Shown: positions 15,733 through 24,537, counted from the stretch's first letter. The stretch is DNA of 42,660 bases from Pararhodospirillum oryzae (GCF_007992075.1 NZ_BJZO01000033.1:1-42660), one strand, 5' to 3'. A program made the numbers and translations. The notes: a model not told the origin generated them from the sequence alone.

Positions 15733-17703
15733 CTAGACGGGCGCGACGTGCTCCATCTCGGGGGCGGCCTCGACTCGACTGTCCGCCGCCGGCAACAAAA
15801 GGTGCATGGTCGTGCCTTCGCCGGAACGGGATTCCAGCCACACCCGCCCGCCACGCCGCTCGATAATGCGCTTGACGATGGCAAGCCCCAATCCCGTTCC
15901 CTCGACGCTCTCGCGCGAATGCAGGCGCCAGAACAGATCGAACACCCGTTCACGGTCCTGGACCGGGATCCCGATGCCATTGTCGCTCACGGTCACATGC
16001 CACATCGCCCCTTCCGCGCGCTGGCTCGCGAGACAGACCTGCGGGGTTTCGTTGGGACGGGAAAACTTGATGGCGTTGCCAATCAGGTTCGCGAAAAGGC
16101 GTTCCATTTCCGACGGGACACCCAGGACGATGGGCAGCCCTTCCGCCTTGATGACCGCGCCGGACTCGCGAATCGTATCCTTCAGGTCTTCTTGCACCCG
16201 CGCCAGGGTCTCGTCCAGGGCCACCGGCACCAGGTCCGCCACCCCTTTCTCGATCCGGGCGTATTCCAGGATGCCTTCGATCATCTTGTGGATGCGCCGC
16301 GCGCCCTCCAGGGCATAGGAAAGAAACTCGCGCCCCTCCGGCCCCAGGTCATCGCCATGGCGCCGCGCCAGCAAGTTGACGTAGGACGCCACCATGCGCA
16401 CCGGTTCCTTGAGGTCGTGCGAGGCGATGAAGGCAAAGCGCTCCAACTCGGCATTGGAGCGGCGCAACTCTTCAATCAGCTGTTCCTTGCGTCGCCCCTC
16501 CTCGCGCTCGACGGTCACGTCGCGCAAGACCCACACGGTTTCCGCCACCGGCGCCGTGGTCGCCACCAAGGCCCCCTTGATTTCCACCCAGAACCGCTCC
16601 CCGGTCCGGCGCTGGAACAGATGCTCGGCCGTCACCACCTTGCCCGCCCGGATCAAGGGGACCCCATGCTCGGTGAGCGCCTGGTAGCCTTCGTCGGAGG
16701 CGAAGAGCACGCGGGTATCCATGCCCTCCATGTCCTGGGGCTCGTAGCCGAACATCTGGGCCAGGGCTTGATTGACCTGAAGAATCGTGCCGCCGTGCAA
16801 CAGGGCCAGCCCTTCGACCGCCTGCTGGAACACCGCCGCCTGCTTGGCCACCGCCGTGGTGAGCAGGGCCTCGGCACGCATGCGCCGCAAGGAATCGACC
16901 AGAACGGCCGCCACCGGCCGCAGCGTGTCCAGATCCCGCTCCGGGGTCGGGGACGGCGGCCCGTCGCGTCGCGCCAGGCACAACACCCCGTAGGGCTGTT
17001 TTCCCGCCCGCAAGGGCACCAACCCCAGCCACGCCATGCCCGCTTCGCGAAAAACCGTCTCCAGATCCGAGGCCGCCGCCACCTCGTCCCGGCGGAGGGA
17101 AAGGGGCAGTTCCGCCGCGCGGTTGACCTCGCGCAGCAAGGGCGTCAAGCGTGCTTCCATGCCGGGACGGCACAAGGGACAGTCTTGCGCCGGATGACAC
17201 GCCACCACCCGCGGCGCCTCGCCCTCCACGGCCACCAGGCATGCCACGTCAACCCCGGCATGCCCCGCCAGCAGGCCCAGGGCCTCGGTGCTCACGGGGG
17301 TTTCCTCGGCGGCGCTGGCCCGGGCGAAGCCGGCGGAAATCGCCAGCAGCAGTTCCTCGAACCGCAGGCGGTCTTGCAAGCTCGCGGTCAGTCGGACCCG
17401 TTCGCTGACATCGCGCAAGATCGCGACGCTGGCCGCCTCGCCTTCCCAGGTTACCGACGATGCCCGCATCTCGGCGATGCGGGCTTCTCCGGCCAGGGGC
17501 ACGTCCAGCTCAACCGTCTGGCCGTGCACCAGGGGGTGCCCGAAGGGAAGCCCTTCCAGGGCCTCCGGCCTGCTGCGAAACAGGTCGCCGGCCGCGTCGT
17601 TCGCATACAAAATATCGCCGGCGTGACCGATGACCAGAATGGCGTCGGTCGCCGCCTCGACCAGTGCCCGGAAGTCTCGTTCTCCCGAGGCGCCGAAGGT
17701 CAT
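15733..17703 (-). CDS. PAS-GAF-PAS histidine kinase of the kai operon
   Basis: A 656-aa cytoplasmic sensor kinase. Order: PAS (about 8-105), GAF (about 115-270), PAS (about 285-400), HisKA with phospho-acceptor H429 in FIASHDLKEPVR, and a HATPase domain with N box (NLIGNAIKFSRP), DNGIGIP and GTGLGLAIV. The HisKA type is the one seen in phytochrome-like kinases. The GAF domain has a C-H-x4-C-x2-C cluster (C169, H170, C175, C178), unusual and possibly a metal or redox site. The start ATG (17703) shares one base with the stop of kaiC (TGATG), so translation is coupled. It probably reads the state of KaiC as SasA and related kinases do, but it lacks the KaiB-like domain of SasA. No response regulator gene lies next to it. 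Confidence 0.9.
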   Translation of the reverse strand: MTFGASGERDFRALVEAATDAILVIGHAGDILYANDAAGDLFRSRPEALEGLPFGHPLVHGQTVELDVPLAGEARIAEMRASSVTWEGEAASVAILRDVSERVRLTASLQDRLRFEELLLAISAGFARASAAEETPVSTEALGLLAGHAGVDVACLVAVEGEAPRVVACHPAQDCPLCRPGMEARLTPLLREVNRAAELPLSLRRDEVAAASDLETVFREAGMAWLGLVPLRAGKQPYGVLCLARRDGPPSPTPERDLDTLRPVAAVLVDSLRRMRAEALLTTAVAKQAAVFQQAVEGLALLHGGTILQVNQALAQMFGYEPQDMEGMDTRVLFASDEGYQALTEHGVPLIRAGKVVTAEHLFQRRTGERFWVEIKGALVATTAPVAETVWVLRDVTVEREEGRRKEQLIEELRRSNAELERFAFIASHDLKEPVRMVASYVNLLARRHGDDLGPEGREFLSYALEGARRIHKMIEGILEYARIEKGVADLVPVALDETLARVQEDLKDTIRESGAVIKAEGLPIVLGVPSEMERLFANLIGNAIKFSRPNETPQVCLASQRAEGAMWHVTVSDNGIGIPVQDRERVFDLFWRLHSRESVEGTGLGLAIVKRIIERRGGRVWLESRSGEGTTMHLLLPAADSRVEAAPEMEHVAPV

Positions 17704-19226
17704 CAGCGCGCCCCTTCGGTGAACAGACCCTCCAGCCGGTCCGCCTCGGACGTGGTGACATGGTGCGGATTGCCGGCCAGGATCCCGGTCATGTTGCGGA
17801 ACGGCCGCCCGATGTGCATCCCGGTGCCGTCGATGTTGAATTCGCGGATTTCCTTGTCGTGGAACGATCCGCGCATTTTCAGCACCATGACGCCCCGGCT
17901 GATCTCGCCGAAGGTCTCGACGTAGCGCAACAAGATGATGCTGTCGGTGATCGACGAAATATGCGTTTCGGTCACCGAGGATCCGCCCATCAAGGTTGGC
18001 GTGTTCGAGGTGAACAAGGCCGCGATTTCGCCATGCTTGATGAACGAGGTGAGGCCGATCACGAACTCACGGAACCCGCGATCCGACGAAATGCGCTCGA
18101 TGGCCGACAGGCTGTCAATGGCCAGGCGGTCGGGTTTGAACTCCTCGATCACCTGCTTGATGGTGATCATGTGATCCTCGATCGAGGCCACCTCGGGATA
18201 GTCGCAAACCACGCGCAGCTGGCCCGATTCCTCGGCCGACTTGAAATCCACCCCCCAGCCCGACGCGTTGCGGAACAGTTGCTGGCGGCTTTCCTCGAAG
18301 GCGAACAGCAAGCAGCGCTCGCCGGCCATCAGGCCACCATTCAGGAAATGGGTGCACATCAAGGTCTTGCCGGTCCCGGTCGCGCCCGAGACCAGCACGA
18401 TCGAATCGCGGAAGAAGCCGCCGCCGCACATGTCGTCCAGGTCGCCGGACCCCGAGGGGATGCGCAGCTCGGAGGAACTTTGGCGCAGTTCGATCGCCGA
18501 CAGCGGAATGACCTGAATCCCGGCCCCGGGCAGGATGGCGAAGGGGAACTCGCCCTTCTGGTGGTAGGCGCCCCGGAACTTCAAGACCTCGCACGTGCGC
18601 CGGCGGCGCTCGCCGTCCTTGACGTTGCGCACGATCACCACGTTGTCGGCCACGAATTCCTCGATGCCCTGGCGGGTCAGGGGGCCTTCGTCGTTCTCGC
18701 GCTCGGCGGTCATGATGGTGGTCACCCCCATGGCCTTGAGGGCGGCCGAAATCCGCAAAAGCTCGTTGCGCAAGATGGAGGCTTCCCCCAGGCGCGTGAA
18801 CACCGCCCCCAGGGAATCCAGCACCACGCGCTTGGCGTTGACGGTGCGCACCGCGTGCTCGATCCGGGCGAGCAGGGCGCCAAGATCGAAGGCCCCCACC
18901 ACCTCGCCGTCATCAAGCGGGCGCGGCGCCGCGTCCACGAAGGCCCACATCCCTTCGCGTTCCCAGCGCGCGATATCCCAGCCGAATCCCGACACGTTAT
19001 GCCGGATGTCGCCGATCATCTCTTCGAAGGTGACGAAAACCGCCCCCTGCCGCGCCTGTTCAATGCCCGCGGCCAGGAACTGGATCGAAAAAATGGTTTT
19101 CGCGCTGCCCGCCGTGCCGACCAGCAAGGTGGTGCGTCCCCGGGGCAGACCCCCGTAGGCAATCAGGTCGAAACCGGGGATTCCCGTCGACTGTTTTTCA
19201 ATTTCGTTGACGGAAGGCTGCTTCAT
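17703..19226 (-). CDS. kaiC: KaiC circadian clock ATPase
   Basis: A 507-aa double-RecA protein. CI has Walker A GTAGSAKT (37-44) and the catalytic pair EE (68-69); CII has GATGTGKT (281-288) and EE (311-312). The CII autophosphorylation site is Ser-Ser (424-425, in THISSITDS) instead of the Ser-Thr of Synechococcus KaiC, with the Thr419 position kept. A C-terminal tail after FRNMTGILAGNP is present, the part that KaiA holds in cyanobacteria. ATG 19226 is chosen; GTG 19253, which overlaps the kaiB stop as GTGA, would add nine residues. Neither has a strong ribosome-binding site. KaiC sets timing by slow ATP hydrolysis and phosphorylation; in purple bacteria KaiBC pairs often act as hourglass timers. 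Confidence 0.95.
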   Translation of the reverse strand: MKQPSVNEIEKQSTGIPGFDLIAYGGLPRGRTTLLVGTAGSAKTIFSIQFLAAGIEQARQGAVFVTFEEMIGDIRHNVSGFGWDIARWEREGMWAFVDAAPRPLDDGEVVGAFDLGALLARIEHAVRTVNAKRVVLDSLGAVFTRLGEASILRNELLRISAALKAMGVTTIMTAERENDEGPLTRQGIEEFVADNVVIVRNVKDGERRRRTCEVLKFRGAYHQKGEFPFAILPGAGIQVIPLSAIELRQSSSELRIPSGSGDLDDMCGGGFFRDSIVLVSGATGTGKTLMCTHFLNGGLMAGERCLLFAFEESRQQLFRNASGWGVDFKSAEESGQLRVVCDYPEVASIEDHMITIKQVIEEFKPDRLAIDSLSAIERISSDRGFREFVIGLTSFIKHGEIAALFTSNTPTLMGGSSVTETHISSITDSIILLRYVETFGEISRGVMVLKMRGSFHDKEIREFNIDGTGMHIGRPFRNMTGILAGNPHHVTTSEADRLEGLFTEGAR

Positions 19227-19249
19227 GGTGCGTTTCCCGCTTTCGAGCG

Positions 19250-19531
19250 TCACGAGGCCTGATTAGGTAAATTCAAGATGCGACGAACTTGCTCCAGATC
19301 GTCAAGGTCGCCAACCACGCGGCGCGTGGGCGGGGGATGATCGCGGATCAGGGTCGGCGTGGCCAGGATGCGCACCAGTTCCGCCTCGGCCGGATTGAGA
19401 ACCACATCGACCACCCGTGCCTCGCAGGCCTCGCCCAGCGTGATCCGGATCCGGTCCAGCGCGCGCAGCGCGTTTTGCGACCGGATGGTTTCCCCGCAGA
19501 TGTACAGGGTCAGGCGGATCGGTTCGGTCAT
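19250..19531 (-). CDS. kaiB: KaiB clock protein
   Basis: A 93-aa thioredoxin-like protein. It has the conserved LTLYICG start strand, the ILATPTLI segment, the PPP-x-RR run and VGDLDDLEQV near the end. KaiB binds phosphorylated KaiC and drives its dephosphorylation phase. ATG 19531 overlaps the stop of the upstream KaiA-like gene by 4 nt (ATGA), and its own stop overlaps a possible GTG start of kaiC, so the three genes are translationally coupled. Confidence 0.95.
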   Translation of the reverse strand: MTEPIRLTLYICGETIRSQNALRALDRIRITLGEACEARVVDVVLNPAEAELVRILATPTLIRDHPPPTRRVVGDLDDLEQVRRILNLPNQAS

Positions 19532-20379
19532 TTCTGATACCCCTTCTCCCCCCGCCTGATGGGCGCGCCCATGACTCTCATCCGGTAATGGTTTGCCAGA
19601 TGGCCCATCAACTGCAAAACCAGCAACCGCAACTCCTCCATCATCACGGCCCGCCGTTTTGCCGGGCCCGAGGAGTCGCGGGCCCGCAACACGGTCACGT
19701 ACAGATCGATCACGTCCCGGGGTCCGGCCCGCGCGAACCCCAGGGTATCGGCCAGGGCCTGCAACTCGGTGTCGACGCCGTGGCCCGATCCATAGATCCG
19801 GTCTTCCACCGCCTGGTCGACCAGATCGTTCAGCCTGCGCAAGGACGAGGTATATAGATCCGGAAGCACGTCGCGCAAGGCGGTACTGCCGAAGCTGCGC
19901 GCGGTCACGGTCATGGTCCCGCCCGAGATCATCCGGCCCAGGCGATCGGCCTCGCCTTCCCAGCCGGCCCGCACCGCGTTGTCGCGGGAAACCTCGTGGG
20001 CCCGGTGGCGCCAGATGATGCGCAAGATCAGGGCCTGGGGGTCGAAACTGGACCCCAGCACCCAGTCCTCGGCCCCGGCGCTCATCGCGACCAGTCCCAG
20101 GTCATCGTTGCCGTTTTCCAGAACGACCAGCACCGGCGCGGCTCCCACCCGCCGCCCCACCGCCACCGCGAGATCATCGGGAGCGATATCGGCCCCCACC
20201 ACCATGACCAGAAGATCCACCCGGGGCTCGCCAGGAGCCAGGGGCGTCGCCTCGGTTTCAACCCAGGCGTCGGGCAGCATGGTCTGGATGCGCCGGGCGA
20301 TGGGCTGCGCCACCCCCTCGTGCAAGCCGGCGACCAAAATCCTCAACCGGTCGGGTCTGTCCCCTGCGGTCTGGTTCAT
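19528..20379 (-). CDS. KaiA-like clock protein (pseudo-receiver plus KaiA-type C-terminal domain)
   Basis: A 283-aa protein, the first gene of the kai operon. Residues 12-130 look like a response-regulator receiver (RILVAGLH, DLLVMVVGAD, SAGAEDWVLGSSFDPQALI) but the acidic pair after strand 1 is absent, so it is a pseudo-receiver as in KaiA. Residues about 160-270 are helical and end in EELRLLVLQLMGHLANHYR, with the L-x-HL-x3-YR pattern that I recall from the end of the cyanobacterial KaiA KaiC-binding domain; VIDLYVTVL matches the preceding helix. Total length is close to that of S. elongatus KaiA (284 aa). The overlap with kaiB supports a clock role. ATG 20379 starts just before the receiver. 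The name KaiA-like is an inference from fold, length and context, not from close sequence identity. Confidence 0.7.
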   Translation of the reverse strand: MNQTAGDRPDRLRILVAGLHEGVAQPIARRIQTMLPDAWVETEATPLAPGEPRVDLLVMVVGADIAPDDLAVAVGRRVGAAPVLVVLENGNDDLGLVAMSAGAEDWVLGSSFDPQALILRIIWRHRAHEVSRDNAVRAGWEGEADRLGRMISGGTMTVTARSFGSTALRDVLPDLYTSSLRRLNDLVDQAVEDRIYGSGHGVDTELQALADTLGFARAGPRDVIDLYVTVLRARDSSGPAKRRAVMMEELRLLVLQLMGHLANHYRMRVMGAPIRRGEKGYQK

Positions 20380-20612
20380 GACATACACGCTCGCTTCAAC
20401 GCCTGGAGGCCACGCCGTGGCCGGTCGGGAAACGGGTTCACGGCCACCCCGCAACCCATGAACTGATCGCACGCCACAAGGAGACGCCAGGAAAGCCCTG
20501 TGCACGTCGTCCGTTCGCTGGCCGCCCGGAGATTCGCGTCCGGGCTGGGCCCCTGTCTAAAGCGCGCCATGCCCGACCGCAACCGCGGCCCGACCAACTC
20601 CTCGCCCCCGGA

Positions 20613-20683
20613 GTATCCTGGGGGACGAGCAGCGCCCTTGCATGAGGAGAGTCGTTATTCCCGGCCCAGGATACAAAGGATAC
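20613..20683. promoter_or_regulatory. GTATCCTGGG inverted repeats upstream of the kai operon
   Basis: GTATCCTGGG (20613-20622) is matched by its exact reverse complement CCCAGGATAC (20665-20674), 42 bp apart, and a further GGATAC follows at 20678-20683, 9 bp after the last. This is in the 364-bp gap between the DnaJ-type gene and the KaiA-like gene, where the kai promoter should lie. Three like-sized half-sites suggest an operator. The rest of the gap shows no gene. Confidence 0.5.
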
Positions 20684-20710
20684 CATGAGGAATGCTTGCG
20701 GACCTACCGA

Positions 20711-20758
20711 AAAGGGAAACCCGGGCACCCCGGCCGGCCTCCTTCAGATCAGGCCGGC
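20711..20758 (-). terminator. Terminator hairpin over the stop codon of the DnaJ-type gene
   Basis: On the minus strand GCCGGCCT pairs with AGGCCGGC (20751-20758 and 20733-20740) around the stop codon at 20744-20746, followed by a second GC-rich stem (CCGGGG/CCCGGG) and TTTCCCTTTT down to 20711. It separates the chaperone gene from the kai operon on the same strand. Confidence 0.6.
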
Positions 20759-21691
20759 TTTCGTGCGCGGATCGACATCGGGGTCCTTCAACTTGCGCAC
20801 CACCGCCTTCAGGCGGGGGTCGGCCGGATCGGGCAGGACAATGCGCAGATGCACCAGCAAGTCGCCCCGGACCGCGTCCTCGGCCGGGATGCCCTTGCCG
20901 CGCAGCCGCAGCACGGTGCCGGTGTTGGAATCCTCGGGCACGGTCAGGGTCACCAGCCCTTCCAGGGTCGGCACGGTGATGCGCGCGCCCAGCACCGCCT
21001 CGCGCAAGGTCACGGGAATTTCGGCGATCACGTTGCGCTCGTCGCGGCGGAACACCGGATGCTCGCGCACCCCGATTTCCACCAGGGCGTCGCCCGCCGC
21101 GCCCCCGGCGATGCCGGCCGCGCCCTGGCCCTTCAGGCGCAAGGTATGGCCATCCTCCCAGCCCGGGGGAATGCGCACGTCCAGCGTCTTGCGGTTGGTC
21201 AGGGTGATGCGTCGGGTGCAGCCCAGCGCCGCCTCCTCGAACGACACCTTCAAGCGGTAATGGGCATCCTGGCCGCGCTGGGGCCGCAGCCCCGCGCCGG
21301 CCCCGTTGGCGTCGCCGGCGCCCCGGCTGGCGCGGCGGAACATATCGGAAAACAGGTCATCCTCGCCAAAACCCGCCCCGGGCTTGAACCCCTCGCCCCG
21401 GTCGCCCGCCGGTCGGCGCGAGCGAAAGCCAAAGCCCCCCGTGCCCGGTCCCGGCCGGTAGGTCCGCTCGTTCCCCTGGGCGTCGATCTCGCCGCGATCG
21501 AAGCGGGCGCGGCGCTGGGGGTCGGACAGCAGATGGTACGCCGACGACACTTCCTTGAAGCGTTCCTCGGCGCGGGGATCGCTGCGGTTCACGTCCGGGT
21601 GCATGGACCGCGCGAGCTTGCGATAGGCATTCTTGACCTCGTCCGGGGTGGCCGTTCGCGCCACCCCCAGCACGACATAGGGATCTCTCAT
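20744..21691 (-). CDS. DnaJ/CbpA-type co-chaperone
   Basis: A 315-aa Hsp40 without zinc finger. The J domain has HPDVN (HPD motif for stimulating DnaK ATPase) within residues 1-70, followed by a Gly/Phe/Arg-rich linker, and two beta-barrel substrate-binding domains ([33 protein letters not shown]). It is CbpA-like rather than a full DnaJ. ATG 21691 begins [10 protein letters not shown]. It is divergent from pdxH with about 150 bp between them. Confidence 0.93.
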   Translation of the reverse strand: MRDPYVVLGVARTATPDEVKNAYRKLARSMHPDVNRSDPRAEERFKEVSSAYHLLSDPQRRARFDRGEIDAQGNERTYRPGPGTGGFGFRSRRPAGDRGEGFKPGAGFGEDDLFSDMFRRASRGAGDANGAGAGLRPQRGQDAHYRLKVSFEEAALGCTRRITLTNRKTLDVRIPPGWEDGHTLRLKGQGAAGIAGGAAGDALVEIGVREHPVFRRDERNVIAEIPVTLREAVLGARITVPTLEGLVTLTVPEDSNTGTVLRLRGKGIPAEDAVRGDLLVHLRIVLPDPADPRLKAVVRKLKDPDVDPRTKAGLI

Positions 21692-21845
21692 CGTCGGTTC
21701 CGTTCCTGGCCGACCGGCCCGGAAAAACCGGCCGGCCGCGTATCGTATCCGTCCCGGGTCTTGTGATCCAGGGGCGGTTGTCGCACTGTTGAACCCTGCC
21801 GGGTCCCTGGGGCCCGGTTATCCTGATCTTGGATCGTCCTTCATC

Positions 21846-22451
21846 ATGAGCAACCTGGAAGACAACGACCCCTTTGCCTTGTTCGCGACCTGGCTGGCCG
21901 ATGCCGAACAAAGCGAACCCAACGATCCCACCGCCATGGCGCTTGCCACCGCCACGCCCGAGGGGCGGCCCAGCGTGCGAATGGTCCTTCTCAAGGACGT
22001 CATCCCGGAAACCGGGCCGACGGGGGGATTCATTTTCTATACCAACCTGGAAAGCCGCAAGGGGAAGGAACTGGCCGCCAACCCCCACGTCGCGCTGTGC
22101 TTCCATTGGAAAAGCCTGCGCCGCCAGATCCGCGTCGAGGGCCCGGCGGTGCCCGTCGAGCCCGAGCGCGCCGATGCCTATTTCGCGTCGCGCTCGCGCG
22201 AAAGCCGGCTCGGGGCCTGGGCGTCCGACCAGTCGCGGCCGATGGAAGGCCGCTGGACGCTGGAACGCCGCCTGGCCGCCGTCACCGCCCGCTTTGGCCT
22301 GGGCCCGGTGCCCCGTCCGCCCCACTGGTCGGGCTGGCGCGTGATCCCTGAAACCATCGAGTTCTGGCACGATCGGCAGTTCCGCCTTCACGACCGCGTG
22401 GTCTGGCACGCCACCGAAGGCGGCTGGCGCACCGAACGCCTGTTCCCCTGA
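21846..22451 (+). CDS. pdxH: Pyridoxine/pyridoxamine 5'-phosphate oxidase
   Basis: A 201-aa FMN enzyme for the last step of pyridoxal phosphate synthesis. It shows [10 protein letters not shown] and [11 protein letters not shown] (FMN binding), [13 protein letters not shown], and the C-terminal [13 protein letters not shown] ending in ERLFP, the usual end of the family. ATG 21846 is the first Met of the conserved part; the longer frame to 21789 is not needed. It is followed 25 bp later by the metal exporter gene on the same strand. Confidence 0.95.
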   Translation: MSNLEDNDPFALFATWLADAEQSEPNDPTAMALATATPEGRPSVRMVLLKDVIPETGPTGGFIFYTNLESRKGKELAANPHVALCFHWKSLRRQIRVEGPAVPVEPERADAYFASRSRESRLGAWASDQSRPMEGRWTLERRLAAVTARFGLGPVPRPPHWSGWRVIPETIEFWHDRQFRLHDRVVWHATEGGWRTERLFP

Positions 22452-22476
22452 CCCCCTCACCTCCCGCGAGACCGCC

Positions 22477-23454
22477 ATGACCACCACCGCCCCGCCCCCT
22501 TCGGACCGGCTCGATCCCCAGCATGCGGGGCGCCTGATGCGACGCGCGAGCCAGGCCTCGGTCACGGTGGCCGCCATCTTGGTGGCGGCCAAGCTGGGGG
22601 CATGGCTGATGACCGATTCGGTGGCCGTGCTCTCGACCCTGATCGACAGCCTGCTGGACGCCGCCGCCTCGCTGGTGACGCTGGTCGCGGTGCGCCAGGC
22701 CCTGACCCCCGCCGACGAGGAGCACCGCTTCGGGCATGGCAAGGCGGAGCCGCTGGCGGGCCTGGGGCAATCGGCGTTCATCGCCGGATCGGGCGCCCTT
22801 TTGCTGATGCAGGCCATTGCCCGCCTGGTCGAGCCGGCCCCGGTGCGCGACGGGATGGTGGGCATCGCCGTCATGGGGCTGTCCATCGCGCTGACCTTGC
22901 TCCTGGTCACCTTTCAGCGCCATGTGATCCGCAAGACCGGATCGGTCGCCATCGGGGCCGACAGCCTGCACTACACCGGCGACCTGCTCACCAATCTGGC
23001 CGTTATCGCCTCGCTCCTGGTGGGCATGGTGGTGGACATTCCCCGCCTGGATCCCCTGCTGGCCCTGGGCATCGCGGCGTACCTGATGGCCAACGCCTGG
23101 ACCATCGGCGTGCGGAGCATTCATCTGCTGATGGACAGCGAACTCCCCGATGCCGACCGCGACCATATCCTGGACCTGTGCCGGCGTCATCCGCAGGTGC
23201 GCGACGTTCACGACCTGCGCACCCGCTCGTCCGGTCCGCTGACTTTCATTCAGCTGCACCTGGAACTGGACGCGGGGCAAACCCTGTTGTCCGCCCACGC
23301 GGTCGCGGTTGAGGTCGAAGCCGCGCTGCATGAGGCCTTTCCCAATGCCGACATCTTGATTCACCAGGACCCGGCCGGCCTGCGCGAGAACAACCATCCT
23401 CCCTTTGCCTACCAGGACCGGGTGTCCGCCCCGTCCGAACCCGCCCCCGGCTGA
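22477..23454 (+). CDS. Cation diffusion facilitator (FieF-like)
   Basis: A 325-aa divalent-cation/proton antiporter of the inner membrane. The metal-site residues are present: DSLLDAAASL in TM2, EEHRFGHGKAEPLAGL in the loop before TM3, and DSLHYTGDLLTNLAV in TM5. The C-terminal cytoplasmic part has VRDVHDLRTRSSGPLTF and ends in a ferredoxin-like domain. Zn or Fe export is typical of this branch, but metal choice cannot be read from the sequence. ATG 22477; no strong ribosome-binding site, so coupling with pdxH is possible. Confidence 0.92.
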   Translation: MTTTAPPPSDRLDPQHAGRLMRRASQASVTVAAILVAAKLGAWLMTDSVAVLSTLIDSLLDAAASLVTLVAVRQALTPADEEHRFGHGKAEPLAGLGQSAFIAGSGALLLMQAIARLVEPAPVRDGMVGIAVMGLSIALTLLLVTFQRHVIRKTGSVAIGADSLHYTGDLLTNLAVIASLLVGMVVDIPRLDPLLALGIAAYLMANAWTIGVRSIHLLMDSELPDADRDHILDLCRRHPQVRDVHDLRTRSSGPLTFIQLHLELDAGQTLLSAHAVAVEVEAALHEAFPNADILIHQDPAGLRENNHPPFAYQDRVSAPSEPAPG

Positions 23455-23464
23455 CCCCACCCCC

Positions 23465-23926
23465 TCACACCGGCCCCGGGGGCACGGGGTGTTGCAGCCG
23501 GGCCAGCAGCGTGGACAAGGTGGTTTCGGTCATTCCCAAGGCCTCGTCGGAAAGCCCTTCCCCCAGGACGGCCGCCCAGTCGTCGCACCGCCGGGTGGCC
23601 TCGGCGTAGCGGTGCTCCCCCAAGCCGGTCAGGGCGTACAGGGGGGAGCGTTCATGAGACGGGTTCACGCGCCGCTCAACGACCCCTTCCTCCAGCAACA
23701 GGTTCAACTGCTTTTGCACGCCCTGGCGCGTGATTCCCATCGCCTCGGCGATCTGCGGCGCGCTCAGGGCCCGGCCAGCCAGCGCCAGGGCGCCCAGCAC
23801 CTGCCAGCGCGCGCTGGTGAGATCAAGCCCGGCGACAAGGCGGTCCCCTTGCTCCAGCAATCGCCCGTTGAGCCGAAAAATCAACACCATGATGTCGGCC
23901 AGCACCTTTTCCCGGGAACGGGTCAT
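23465..23926 (-). CDS. MarR-family repressor
   Basis: A 153-aa winged-helix regulator: LTSARWQVLGAL, then the DNA-binding helix-turn-helix SAPQIAEAMGITRQGVQKQL and the wing RRVNPSHERSPLYALT. ATG 23926 has AGAGGA upstream. It is divergent from a small membrane protein gene, and two matching dyads lie in the 161-bp gap, so it probably represses both itself and that gene. The ligand is unknown. Confidence 0.92.
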   Translation of the reverse strand: MTRSREKVLADIMVLIFRLNGRLLEQGDRLVAGLDLTSARWQVLGALALAGRALSAPQIAEAMGITRQGVQKQLNLLLEEGVVERRVNPSHERSPLYALTGLGEHRYAEATRRCDDWAAVLGEGLSDEALGMTETTLSTLLARLQHPVPPGPV

Positions 23927-23974
23927 CGCGTCCTCTAGGCTGTGTCTCCTTATCCTCTCGAATGCTCCCCTAAC

Positions 23975-24031
23975 GACAACTCGTTGTCAAATGTGATTGA
24001 CGCGCCGCCCCCTCATTGGTAACCAGTTGTC
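23975..24031. promoter_or_regulatory. Two MarR-type operator dyads
   Basis: GACAAC-TC-GTTGTC at 23975-23988 is a perfect dyad, and GGTAAC-CA-GTTGTC at 24018-24031 is a weaker copy (reverse complement GACAAC-TG-GTTACC). Centres are 43 bp apart, close to four helical turns, so two repressor dimers would bind the same face of the DNA. Confidence 0.65.
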
Positions 24032-24087
24032 ATGTCGTGCCTCCCCTCTGCGGGAACTCTTCCCTCTTCATGACAGGAGCAGCGCAC

Positions 24088-24537
24088 ATGATGAACAGAC
24101 TCCACCCCATCGCCGGTTTCGTCGCCTTGATAACCCTGGTTGTTTTCTGGGGGGCAACCCTGGTCGCCGAGGTCTTCCTGGACGACGGGGCCATTCGGCA
24201 GGTCAAGGCCCTGATCGTCGATGGCCTCTTTGTTCTGATTCCCGCCATGGCGTTGGCCGGCCTGAGCGGTCGGGTCCTGTCACGGGGGCGCGCAATGCCC
24301 CTTGCGGACGCCAAGACAAAAAGCATGAAGATCCTGGCCCTGAACGGCTTTTTGATCATGATCCCGGCGGCTTTGTTTTTGAAGGCCAAGGCCACCGCCG
24401 GAGAGATCGATTCCCTATTCTATCTCGTTCAAGCCATTGAGCTTGGAGTCGGCCTTGTCCAAATGAGACTTGTTTTTCTCAACATAAGGACGGGGTTGCA
24501 TCTTGCCGGCCGCACGGTCGATGCCTCGTCTCCCTGA
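24088..24537 (+). CDS. Four-helix membrane protein under MarR control
   Basis: A 149-aa protein with four hydrophobic segments (VALITLVVFWGATLVAE, ALIVDGLFVLIPAMALA, ILALNGFLIMIPAALFL, LFYLVQAIELGVGLVQM). I do not recognise the family. ATG 24088 is chosen because AGGAGC at 24075-24080 precedes it; ATG 24070 lies before that site. Its divergence from a marR gene and the paired operators suggest a role in stress or small-molecule response. Confidence 0.75.
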   Translation: MMNRLHPIAGFVALITLVVFWGATLVAEVFLDDGAIRQVKALIVDGLFVLIPAMALAGLSGRVLSRGRAMPLADAKTKSMKILALNGFLIMIPAALFLKAKATAGEIDSLFYLVQAIELGVGLVQMRLVFLNIRTGLHLAGRTVDASSP

